A stretch of 5,614 bases of DNA from Leptospirales bacterium. Lineage in GTDB: Bacteria; Spirochaetota; Leptospiria; Leptospirales; Leptonemataceae. A program made the translations under genes and the position numbers. Numbering within the stretch: position 1 is the first letter of the stretch; every line of letters begins with the position of its first letter. Shown piece by piece: positions 1 to 5,467 of the stretch. The DNA lies in contig JABAAI010000057.1 of the NCBI GenBank assembly GCA_014238825.1, positions 1 through 5,614 on the forward strand. The letters are read 5' to 3'. The notes beneath the pieces were generated by a model. It had not been told where the DNA came from. It searched no databases and worked only from the letters and a program-made list of their open reading frames with translations.

Positions 1-2
1 TA

Positions 3-383
3 GCTAAAAACTTTCGACTGTCAAAGCTACGCGAAAACCTAATAAAAGACGCTACAATAACAAATGAGATGTATCTCCTTTATAGCAGGAAAAAAGATAA
101 TAACTTGATTTTTTATGACTTAGCAGGCCATGAAGTCTATCTACGCTATAGGCAAGATAAATTTGACTTCTTCTATCAACCCAAGCTACCACACCTAAGC
201 AAGGGACAAAGCTATTATGTGCGAGGAAGCCTAATCGGTCTAATTAGAAAGGATATTTTTATCTCTATAGAAAATATGAAAGAAGAATCATCTCAGTTTA
301 ATAAAGAGCTCCAAAAGCAAGGTTCCATTTTAGTACTTAAATTTATTAGTGCTCGCCTTTGTTTTATAGATGATCTAATTTGA
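3..383 (+). CDS. 3' end of an unrecognised protein gene, cut by the left window edge
   Basis: This frame stays open from the first bases of the window to a TGA at 381-383, giving 126 visible residues. An ATG at 69 could start a 104-residue protein. However, the 22 codons before it read as ordinary protein (AKNFRLSKLRENLIKD...), and only a weak TGAG precedes that ATG, so I treat the gene as running in from the left. The visible part is basic and rich in aromatic residues, with alternating hydrophobic stretches (YLLYSRKK, LIFYDLAGHEVYLRY, GQSYYVRGSLIGLI) that suggest a beta-rich C-terminal domain. The GxxYxVxGxxxG pattern vaguely recalls an OB-fold strand pair, but this is only an impression. 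There is no Cys-rich motif, transmembrane segment or known catalytic motif. It is on the same strand as rpmB, 93 bp upstream. I do not recognise the family and assign no function. Confidence 0.6.
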   Translation, partial: AKNFRLSKLRENLIKDATITNEMYLLYSRKKDNNLIFYDLAGHEVYLRYRQDKFDFFYQPKLPHLSKGQSYYVRGSLIGLIRKDIFISIENMKEESSQFNKELQKQGSILVLKFISARLCFIDDLI

Positions 384-440
384 AAGCTATACACTAAACA
401 GTTTTTGCACCAAATAATATTGCCATAAAGAGAATAGTCA

Positions 441-469
441 TTGACCTAAAATAGCAAGCAAAATATAGT
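441..469 (+). promoter_or_regulatory. Sigma-70-type promoter for rpmB
   Basis: TTGACC (441-446) and TATAGT (464-469) are separated by exactly 17 bp; each differs from consensus at one position. The expected transcription start, about seven bases after the -10 box, falls at 476-477, on or next to the A of the rpmB ATG. The mRNA would therefore have essentially no 5' leader. Chance matches are common in AT-rich DNA, but the spacing and position directly before a strongly expressed ribosomal gene favour a real site. Confidence 0.5.
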
Positions 470-476
470 GGGAAAT

Positions 477-791
477 ATGCCTAGAATATGTCAAATATCA
501 GGAAAGAAAACAGCTCACGGCAATACTGTTTCTCACTCCCATATAAAAACTAAGCGTACCTTTAAGGTCAACCTAATACGCAAGAAAATCTATATACCTC
601 ATGAAAACCGCTGGGTCTCTTTAAGAATATCAACAAGAATGTTGCGTACACTCAATAAAAAAGGACTCACAAGCTTAATTAAAAAATATGGTCAAGACCT
701 AAAGGTCTTAGTTAAGGGCAAAAATGCAATTAGAGCAAATAAATCAGATACGCAAAGCACTACAGCAGATAATACAAATAAACAAAGTTAA
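477..791 (+). CDS. rpmB: 50S ribosomal protein L28
   Basis: L28 is a small basic protein of the large ribosomal subunit that binds 23S rRNA. The 104-residue product shows the family pattern: N-terminal MPRICQISGKKTAHGNTVSH (1-20), then SHIKTKRTFKVNL (21-33), RKKIYIPHENRWVSLRIS (35-52) and LRTLNKKGL (56-64). The start is the ATG at 477, because MPRICQ matches the usual L28 N-terminus. A GTG at 468 in the same frame would add only three residues and lies inside the predicted -10 box. Only one cysteine (C5) is present, so this is the zinc-free form. The core ends near residue 80. The last 24 or so residues are a polar Lys/Asn/Thr/Ser/Gln tail, longer than the 78-residue E. coli protein and probably disordered. 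No rpmG (L33) follows; the gene appears monocistronic and converges on the dehydrogenase gene. Confidence 0.95.
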   Translation: MPRICQISGKKTAHGNTVSHSHIKTKRTFKVNLIRKKIYIPHENRWVSLRISTRMLRTLNKKGLTSLIKKYGQDLKVLVKGKNAIRANKSDTQSTTADNTNKQS

Positions 792-806
792 GCCAAAAGC
801 TAAACT
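786..806. terminator. Weak stem-loop between convergent rpmB and dehydrogenase genes
   Basis: AGTT-a-AGC pairs with GCT-a-AACT around a five-base CAAAA loop, with one internal A/A mismatch. It overlaps the rpmB stop codon. Read on the - strand it is followed by a T-rich stretch (TTTGTTTATTTG), so it could help end the pyrB-cinA-dehydrogenase transcript. On the + strand no T run follows. The stem is short, and this is the only hairpin I see in the 40-bp convergent gap. Confidence 0.25.
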
Positions 807-831
807 TCTTGGTCATTGAAACTGAGAAAAA

Positions 832-1875
832 TCAATTGTTTTTAGCCCAACTTATAAGCCCCTCAAGAGCAGCCTCACCCATCGCCAATGCTGCTTCATG
901 GCTACTGCCTCCTATGTGAGGTGTAAGCAAAAGATTAGGTAATTTCAAAAGCTCTTCATCATGTGGTGGTTCTTCAGCTAAAACATCGAGGGCTGCTCCT
1001 GCAATTTTTTTTGAGATTAGCGCTTGCTTTAGTGAATCTTGATCAAGGACCTTGCCACGACTTGTATTTATTAAGTAAGCTTGCTCTTGCATTTTATCGA
1101 AGACATCACTGTTTATCATAGACTTTGTTTGCTCACTAAGAGGGACATGTAAAGTGATAAAATCACAACTCTTGTAGATTTCATCCTTAGATGCAAAATG
1201 AATACAATCACCAATAACTTTTTTATTCCTTTGTCTGTTCAGGCTAGTATAGATTTGATTTATTTCTTTAAAAAAATCTGTAAAATGGCTTGGTAAAAGA
1301 ATATCATTGACAAGTATCTGCAAGCCAAATGGTAAAACTAAACGAATAATCTCTGAACCAACGTTACCACAACCAATAATACCAAGTTTTTTTTTGCTAA
1401 GTTCTTTCCCACATTGCTTTTGCCATATTCCATTGTCAACATTACGTTGATTTATAAATACCTTATGAGAGAGTGATAATAAAAAGCAAAGTGTAAGCTC
1501 TGCCACAGAGCGTCTATTTGTACCGGGACTTAGGGCAATAGCGATGCTCTTTTTTTGAATATAATCTAAATCAAGGTTATCTAGTCCCACTCCATATTTT
1601 GTAATAAAAGCTAGCTTTGGTAGCTTATCTAAAACAGAAGCATTAATAATTTCTCGTCCAACAATAACTGCATCTATATCGGATAAAAAAGAAACTAAGG
1701 CTGCCCCTTCCAAATTATCACAGTCTAAATTAATTTTACTATCAGGAAAGTTATCACGTAATTTTTGGACTAGCAGAGGATTTTTACTAAAAGAAGGAGA
1801 GCTTACAGCTACTTTTATCGTTTTGTTATCTTTTTCTTTATGCATAGTTATACTAAAGCTTTTTTTTATTAACAC
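832..1875 (-). CDS. D-isomer-specific 2-hydroxyacid dehydrogenase, NAD-dependent (3-phosphoglycerate dehydrogenase-like)
   Basis: A cytoplasmic oxidoreductase of the D-2-hydroxyacid dehydrogenase superfamily, interconverting a 2-oxoacid and its D-2-hydroxyacid with NAD(H). Numbering is from the GTG at 1875 (347 residues). The substrate-binding domain starts near residue 20 and contains KYGVGLDNLDL (93-103). The Rossmann motif GIIGCGNVGSE covers 165-175, and D191 at the end of beta-2 favours NAD over NADP. The catalytic trio is present: R273 in NTSRG, E302 in AALDVLAEEP, and H320 in TPHIGGSS. Residues of about 195-222 form an extra polar insertion after beta-2. There is no C-terminal ACT domain, so this is not a long-form serA and the substrate is uncertain; serine synthesis, glyoxylate/hydroxypyruvate or D-lactate chemistry are all possible. 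The GTG has an AGGA four bases upstream and overlaps the cinA end by 23 bp. An ATG at 1845 (337 residues, 7 bp after the cinA stop) has no clear ribosome binding site. It is the last gene of the likely pyrB-cinA unit. Confidence 0.88.
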   Translation of the reverse strand: MLIKKSFSITMHKEKDNKTIKVAVSSPSFSKNPLLVQKLRDNFPDSKINLDCDNLEGAALVSFLSDIDAVIVGREIINASVLDKLPKLAFITKYGVGLDNLDLDYIQKKSIAIALSPGTNRRSVAELTLCFLLSLSHKVFINQRNVDNGIWQKQCGKELSKKKLGIIGCGNVGSEIIRLVLPFGLQILVNDILLPSHFTDFFKEINQIYTSLNRQRNKKVIGDCIHFASKDEIYKSCDFITLHVPLSEQTKSMINSDVFDKMQEQAYLINTSRGKVLDQDSLKQALISKKIAGAALDVLAEEPPHDEELLKLPNLLLTPHIGGSSHEAALAMGEAALEGLISWAKNN

Positions 1876-3277
1876 TACTTCCTAAAATAAACTTATAAAA
1901 ATAAAACATTGCCAATCGTGCGCTATAAGCTCTAATATCTGCTCTATGATTAAGGGGAGCATAAATTTTATGACATACTTCTGAGCCAGCACTAGAGGCA
2001 AGAGCAATAAAAACAGTACCCACAGGTTTAGTTGCAGTCCCCCCACTCGGACCTGCGATACCACTGATAGCAAGAGCAAAATCCAAGTTGAAAGCTTTTA
2101 TTAGACCGTGAGCCATAGCCAAAGCACATTCGGCACTAACAGCGCCTTTGTTATCAGCTTTAGAATCAAGAATTTCAGTAGGGACTCCCAAATGAGATAA
2201 TTTAAGCTCATTAGCATAACTTACAAGACTACCCTTAAAATAAGCCGAGCTACCAGAAATATCTGTAATCATCTGGGCTACTCCTCCTCCAGTACATGAT
2301 TCTGCTGTGCCAATTTGTATATTCTCTCTAAGGCATAATTTATGAAATAGCAAAGAAATATCCTCTGCTAAAAAAGAAGCCAAATATTTTCCTTTTATAA
2401 GTTGAAAAATGCGCTCTAATTCTGCATTAGCACCAATGCCATTCATCTCTAAAAATATTTTTAGATAGCCTAGGCTCGCACTCACCCCCCACAATAAATT
2501 TACAGCAATATTAGCAGAGCTATCTTTAAAATAATATTTCCTATCAGATAAAATATCAGACAAAACATAATTATGCTCTGCTAGTAAATCTAGAAATACT
2601 TTTTGGAAAGTGCTCTCGCCAAGATCATAAATATAAAATGTACGCCTCGTCCTTGCCCTTTCCTTGACCTGCTTTTCAAGTTTATGGAATTTTTCAGATA
2701 CAATTTTAGAAAATTCATTTTCAAAAATAGCTTTCATTTCCCTAGGCACTCCAGGCAAAGCCAATAAAAAAGATTGCGCTTTTGAGCTTAATTTAGCTTC
2801 TTTTTGCCAATCCAAAAGAAAGCCAGGAGCAAGGCCTAGTGGATTAGCAAGACTTTTAGCACCTCGAGGAATGCGTACTTGACGACGGAGTTGTTCGATA
2901 CTAAGCTCTAGATGAAATTCTTGTTTCAAATTTGTTTGATTGCTCTGCTTATTTTTTAGAAAAAGATGACTAGCCTTTAAAGCTCTTTGATCCTCGATTA
3001 TTTCTCGCTCAAAGAGCTTGGCTAGCACATCTACTGTTAAATCATCTTTAGTGGGACCAAGACCTCCAGTTAAAATAACTAACTCTAGTTGAGCTAAGTT
3101 TAATAGATAGCGAATAGTTTCTTCTAGAACATCCGAGCTATCTGGAAGAATACTCAAACCGAGTATCTCAAAACCAAGCTCATCTAAATGTTGAGCAAGA
3201 TAGGGGCCATTAGTATCATTTGACTTCCCTCGAGCTAGCTCCGTTCCAGTAGATAAAATGTAAGCTCCTATACTCAT
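1853..3277 (-). CDS. cinA: CinA family protein: COG1058 (MoCF-like) domain fused to nicotinamide-nucleotide amidase
   Basis: A two-domain CinA. In this family the N-terminal COG1058 domain can hydrolyse ADP-ribose, and the C-terminal PncC domain deamidates nicotinamide mononucleotide to nicotinate mononucleotide, recycling NAD breakdown products. Numbering is from the ATG at 3277 (474 residues). The N-terminal domain has STGTEL (9-14), TGGLGPTKDDLT (70-81) and LPGVPREM (174-181). A linking region of about 205-290 corresponds to the family's KH-like domain. The PncC domain has AESCTGG (325-331, presumed catalytic S327), YANELK (354-359), SGIAGP (405-410) and KPVGTV (417-422). All signature motifs look intact, so both activities may be retained. 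The protein is somewhat longer than the usual 410-430 residues, through polar insertions near 108-128, 155-168 and 190-212. A TTG at 3283 would add two residues; neither start has a clear ribosome binding site. It lies 30 bp after pyrB, suggesting co-transcription. The name comes from competence-induced loci, but nothing here indicates competence. Confidence 0.93.
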   Translation of the reverse strand: MSIGAYILSTGTELARGKSNDTNGPYLAQHLDELGFEILGLSILPDSSDVLEETIRYLLNLAQLELVILTGGLGPTKDDLTVDVLAKLFEREIIEDQRALKASHLFLKNKQSNQTNLKQEFHLELSIEQLRRQVRIPRGAKSLANPLGLAPGFLLDWQKEAKLSSKAQSFLLALPGVPREMKAIFENEFSKIVSEKFHKLEKQVKERARTRRTFYIYDLGESTFQKVFLDLLAEHNYVLSDILSDRKYYFKDSSANIAVNLLWGVSASLGYLKIFLEMNGIGANAELERIFQLIKGKYLASFLAEDISLLFHKLCLRENIQIGTAESCTGGGVAQMITDISGSSAYFKGSLVSYANELKLSHLGVPTEILDSKADNKGAVSAECALAMAHGLIKAFNLDFALAISGIAGPSGGTATKPVGTVFIALASSAGSEVCHKIYAPLNHRADIRAYSARLAMFYFYKFILGSSVNKKKL

Positions 3278-3307
3278 TTTCAATCAAGCTTAGAGAAACT
3301 AGTGAAA

Positions 3308-4249
3308 TTAAGGTAATGAGACCTGTAAGCACAATAGCAAGAGGGCCATCCGAACACTAACACCATAGTGAGCCATGCGAAAATAGGCAGCATTGGGCAG
3401 GTCATCTAAATCAGTGCTTAGCTCCTTTACTCGAGGCAGTGGGTGCATAATCAATAATTCATTTAGCTTAGGTGATAATTGCAGAAAGTCACGATTTAGA
3501 GTATAGGAATCTTTCAAACGCTCATAATCGCTCCGGTGAGTAAAACGCTCTTCTTGTATCCTAGTGACATAGACCACGTCACAATCTAAGATATCTTTTA
3601 AGTCCTCCGATTCAATAAAATTCAGCTCACTTTCTCTAATATTTTTAAGATATTGTTCTGGTAAACTCAAATCAGCAGGAGAAATAAGGACTAGCTCTAC
3701 TTTATAATGACATAAAAGTTGAATCAGACTATGAATAGTCCGCCCATATTTCAAATCACCAACAAAGGCAATCCGTAAGCCCTCAATATTGCTTTTTTCA
3801 GCAAAAATAGTATATAAATCTAAAAGTGCCTGAGTAGGATGTTGCGCTACGCCATCACCGGCGTTTATGAGAGGGATACTGCTTGCATCAGCAGCAAGAT
3901 GACTGGAACCCTCTGTGGGATGACGAATCACTACAATATCAGCATAGGCTTCTATCATCTTCATCGTATCATAAAGGCTTTCTCCCTTATTGATGGAGGA
4001 AAATTGAAAGCCAACCGTTGTAATAACTTTGCCCCCTAGACGGTGCATTGCTGTCTCAAAACTAAGGCGAGTCCTAGTGGATGCCTCAAAAAAGAGAGAA
4101 GCTAGGATATATTTATCTAAAAGTTTTGATAAAGAACTTCTGTCACTCTTATGAATTCGGTGGCTATAATCTAAAATTAATTCCAAATCATCACGTGAAA
4201 ACTGCTCTGTATCTAATATATCACAATGAGAAAAAAGATTAGTTGTCAC
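3308..4249 (-). CDS. pyrB: Aspartate carbamoyltransferase catalytic chain
   Basis: Catalyses carbamoyl phosphate plus L-aspartate to N-carbamoyl-L-aspartate and phosphate, the first committed step of de novo pyrimidine synthesis, in the cytoplasm, normally as a catalytic trimer. The 313 residues match the family length (311 in E. coli). The carbamoyl-phosphate loop is FFEASTRTR (53-61, STRT 57-60). S84 and K88 in SSINKGES correspond to the E. coli S80/K84 loop supplied by the adjacent subunit. Also present are VIRHPTEG (107-114, R109), AGDGVAQHPTQALLDL (130-145, H137 and Q140), DLKYGR (165-170), TRIQEER (229-235) and MHPLPRV (268-274). The GTG at 4249 places the N-terminus where the family expects it, and the next Met is at residue 67. 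The ribosome binding site is poor: GGGGAA lies 10 bases upstream. No pyrI, pyrC or dihydroorotase gene is visible, so allosteric regulation through PyrI cannot be assumed. It heads the pyrB-cinA-dehydrogenase unit and has a structured upstream region. Confidence 0.97.
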   Translation of the reverse strand: MTTNLFSHCDILDTEQFSRDDLELILDYSHRIHKSDRSSLSKLLDKYILASLFFEASTRTRLSFETAMHRLGGKVITTVGFQFSSINKGESLYDTMKMIEAYADIVVIRHPTEGSSHLAADASSIPLINAGDGVAQHPTQALLDLYTIFAEKSNIEGLRIAFVGDLKYGRTIHSLIQLLCHYKVELVLISPADLSLPEQYLKNIRESELNFIESEDLKDILDCDVVYVTRIQEERFTHRSDYERLKDSYTLNRDFLQLSPKLNELLIMHPLPRVKELSTDLDDLPNAAYFRMAHYGVSVRMALLLLCLQVSLP

Positions 4250-4291
4250 TACTCGATATTCCCCATTTTTAAAGACTCACTTCAATTAATG

Positions 4292-4322
4292 CGAGATAAA
4301 TTAGCAAGATTATCTCGTTTTT
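4292..4322 (+). terminator. Stem-loop with T5 tract upstream of pyrB
   Basis: CGAGATAA (4292-4299) and TTATCTCG (4310-4317) form a perfect 8-bp stem around a 10-base loop, followed on the + strand by five Ts (4318-4322). By form this is an intrinsic terminator of + strand transcription, yet no + strand gene ends here. On the - strand the same hairpin lies in the presumed pyrB leader, about 43 bases before its start codon, preceded by five As and not followed by Ts. It may therefore act as a leader structure or operator, or block transcription antisense to the surface-protein gene. Confidence 0.4.
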
Positions 4323-4371
4323 AATCGAAAACTAATTCTCCAGTACCAAAAATATCTAATCGATTAACAAA

Positions 4372-4413
4372 AGCAAGCTCTTTTATCGACCTCGACCTCG
4401 ACCTCGACTTGCT
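4372..4413 (-). terminator. Candidate terminator hairpin whose loop is the hexanucleotide array
   Basis: Read on the - strand, AGCAAG (4413-4408) pairs with CTTGCT (4377-4372), with one further T-G wobble pair. The roughly 30-base loop is mostly the GGTCGA array. The distal arm runs into TTTG TTAAT, a modest T tract. It lies downstream of the surface-protein gene and upstream of pyrB, so it could terminate the former. The long loop and six-pair stem make it weak. Confidence 0.25.
4386..4408. repeat. TCGACC hexanucleotide tandem array, about 3.8 copies
   Basis: TCGACC is repeated three times without error and followed by a partial TCGAC unit, 23 bp in all. It is strikingly GC-rich against AT-rich surroundings. 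Each junction contains the palindrome TCGA. It lies in non-coding DNA about 140 bp upstream of the pyrB start. A six-base unit changes promoter or leader spacing when copy number changes. Confidence 0.85.
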
Positions 4414-4458
4414 ATATTTGGAGCTACTAGGCTAAAAAACAAACTACCTCTAAGCATT

Positions 4459-4493
4459 CATAATCGCTGTACAAAAAGACCCTAGCGATTATG
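4459..4493 (-). terminator. 10-bp perfect inverted repeat just downstream of the surface-protein gene
   Basis: CATAATCGCT (4459-4468) and AGCGATTATG (4484-4493) are perfect complements around a 15-base loop, starting 14 bases after the stop codon of the surface-protein gene. Position and stem length suit a transcription end or a 3'-stabilising hairpin. In the - strand direction the stem is not followed immediately by a T run; the nearest T6 is at 4434-4439, so it is not a classic intrinsic terminator. Confidence 0.45.
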
Positions 4494-4513
4494 GTGATTA
4501 TTATGATTATGGA
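4487..4513. repeat. Three imperfect 9-bp GATTAT-type units across the surface-protein stop codon
   Basis: GATTATGGT, GATTATTAT and GATTATGGA follow one another directly (4487-4495, 4496-4504, 4505-4513). The stop codon of the surface-protein gene (complement of TTA at 4507-4509) falls in the third unit, and the first overlaps the right arm of the downstream inverted repeat. It may be a slippage product. Confidence 0.6.
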
Positions 4514-5436
4514 AAATTTGGTGGCACAAACAAAGTATTGACTGTTGTATCAATACCAAAAGCAAAATTAGTATGTTCAGTTACCTTAGCAACATTCCAG
4601 CCACTTAGATCTTGATTAAAAACAGTAGCATTATTAAACATATAACCCATATCGGTCACAGCAGAGGTATCCCAATCACCGATGTCTTGATCAAAAGCAC
4701 TAGCACCCCAAAACATAGAATTCATACTATTCACATTAGAAGTATCCCAATTACTGATGTCTTGCTCAAAAGCACTAGCACTATCAAACATATTACTCAT
4801 ATTCTTCACAGCAGAAGTCTTCCAATCACTGATGTCTTTATTAAAGGCACTAGCACCACGAAACATATAACTCATATTGGTCACATTAGAGGTATCCCAA
4901 TCACCAATATCTTGATTAAAAGCACTAGCATTCCAAAACATAAGACTAGTATTAATCACAGAAGCTAAATTTGGAGTGTCTGTTGCCGTCTCTCCGTTCA
5001 AATTTGTGCAACCGTTAAATGCACTCTCCATAGACTGCCACTCAATAGAACCCCAAGACTTGATCGCGATAATTTTAGCTTTATCGCCTGCATTATTAAA
5101 ATAAATACGAGGGAAGGTACCTGTAATTTTTACATCGTACTCTCCTGCATTATCATAGCTATGGCTAGCATCGCCTTCGTAAATTGTAGTATCTCTTGTG
5201 CCATCACCCCAATCTACAGTATAGGAATAGCCGGCACCAGTTGTCGGTATTGTAATTTTATCTTTGGCTTTAGTGGTTTTCCATGTCGTTATAAATGGTA
5301 AACCAGCATCACTAGAATCATCAGTATTCATAAAATCACCAATATTCATAAAAACCGCCAAAGATAAAACACCACATAAGGTAACAAGTCCTAGTACTTT
5401 GGCAATTCTTGATTGGAATATATTCAATTTACCCAT
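4507..5436 (-). CDS. Anchored or secreted PKD plus DUF285 (BspA-type) repeat surface protein
   Basis: A 309-residue extracytoplasmic protein of unknown specific function; related repeat proteins are usually surface-exposed and some bind host or extracellular ligands. The N-terminus has positive residues (K3, R10, K13), then a hydrophobic segment of about 15-31. There is no lipobox (C21 follows VTL) and no clear signal-peptidase I site, so it is either an uncleaved anchor or a poorly predictable signal. A PKD-like domain (about 47-110) shows VDWGDGT (74-80) and HSYDNAGEYDVKI (92-104). A degenerate repeat (about 140-169) precedes five 25-residue DUF285 units (170-294) of pattern ASAFxQDIxDWDTSxVxxM, followed by a 15-residue tail with no sorting signal. 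DUF285 is seen in Mollicutes, Listeria, Bacteroidota and others. The ATG at 5436 has AAAGGAG 13 bases upstream and no alternative in-frame start. It appears monocistronic, with its own promoter, and is unrelated in function to pyrB downstream. Confidence 0.88.
   Translation of the reverse strand: MGKLNIFQSRIAKVLGLVTLCGVLSLAVFMNIGDFMNTDDSSDAGLPFITTWKTTKAKDKITIPTTGAGYSYTVDWGDGTRDTTIYEGDASHSYDNAGEYDVKITGTFPRIYFNNAGDKAKIIAIKSWGSIEWQSMESAFNGCTNLNGETATDTPNLASVINTSLMFWNASAFNQDIGDWDTSNVTNMSYMFRGASAFNKDISDWKTSAVKNMSNMFDSASAFEQDISNWDTSNVNSMNSMFWGASAFDQDIGDWDTSAVTDMGYMFNNATVFNQDLSGWNVAKVTEHTNFAFGIDTTVNTLFVPPNFP
4555..4929 (-). repeat. Five tandem 75-bp coding repeats (25-aa DUF285 units)
   Basis: Units are at 4855-4929, 4780-4854, 4705-4779, 4630-4704 and 4555-4629, in coding order. 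The first four begin with the codons for ASAF, written as agcactagc or a close variant on the + strand, and keep extended DNA identity. The last unit (ATVFNQDLSGW) is the most diverged, as expected of a capping repeat. Unit boundaries are in frame, so gain or loss of a unit keeps the reading frame. Confidence 0.9.
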
Positions 5437-5449
5437 TTTTAATTTTGAA

Positions 5450-5456
5450 CTCCTTT
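5450..5456 (-). promoter_or_regulatory. Strong ribosome binding site with long spacing
   Basis: AAAGGAG (complement of 5450-5456) is the best Shine-Dalgarno match in the window, but 13 bases separate it from the ATG at 5436, more than the usual 5-9. The spacer is AT-rich and has no alternative in-frame start. It still supports the ATG at 5436 as the translation start. Confidence 0.7.
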
Positions 5457-5467
5457 AAATAACAGAT

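Larger units (their letters stand above)
4250..4506. other. Gene-free spacer between the surface-protein gene and pyrB
   Basis: This 257-bp spacer separates two genes on the - strand and holds no convincing ORF. It carries several compact structures listed separately: hairpins at 4292-4322, 4372-4413 and 4459-4493, a hexanucleotide array at 4386-4408 and a 9-bp triplication at its right end. It must contain the surface-protein gene's terminator and the pyrB promoter. The best - strand -10 candidate I find is GATAAT (complement of 4309-4314), but it lacks a good -35 box, so I do not list it as a promoter. A 7-bp inverted pair, TTAATCG (4321-4327) and CGATTAA (4361-4367), and the 10-bp palindrome TAATCGATTA (4357-4366) are possible protein-binding sites. 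Confidence 0.6.

Noticed and set aside
468..476. GTG at 468 as the rpmB start
   Set aside because: It adds only MGN before the conserved MPRICQ and sits inside the predicted -10 box.
1882..2079. - strand, very hydrophobic 65-codon frame inside the cinA 3' region
   Set aside because: It is an out-of-frame shadow of the PncC domain; the leucine-rich look comes from frame-shifted codons.
2664..2882. + strand open frame of 72 codons inside cinA
   Set aside because: It is antisense to a well-supported conserved gene and has no initiation signal or recognisable protein features.
3839..4039. + strand open frame of 66 codons inside pyrB
   Set aside because: It lies opposite the conserved active-site region of pyrB, which fully explains the sequence.
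4251..4266. Five-codon - strand mini-ORF (ATG GGG AAT ATC GAG TAG) overlapping the pyrB GTG, as a leader peptide
   Set aside because: The TAGTG overlap is suggestive, but there is no ribosome binding site and an ORF this short is expected by chance.
4386..4408. Hexanucleotide array as a CRISPR or origin iteron array
   Set aside because: The units are 6 bp with no spacers, there are no cas or replication genes nearby, and the iteron length does not fit.
4612..4968. + strand open frame of 118 codons with a repeating HITHIGHSRGIPITDV-type pattern
   Set aside because: It is the antisense of the 75-bp repeats in the surface-protein gene; its periodicity is inherited from that gene, and it has no ribosome binding site.
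5264..5458. + strand 64-codon frame opposite the surface-protein N-terminus
   Set aside because: It is antisense to the signal/anchor region and covers that gene's ribosome binding site; there is no independent support.
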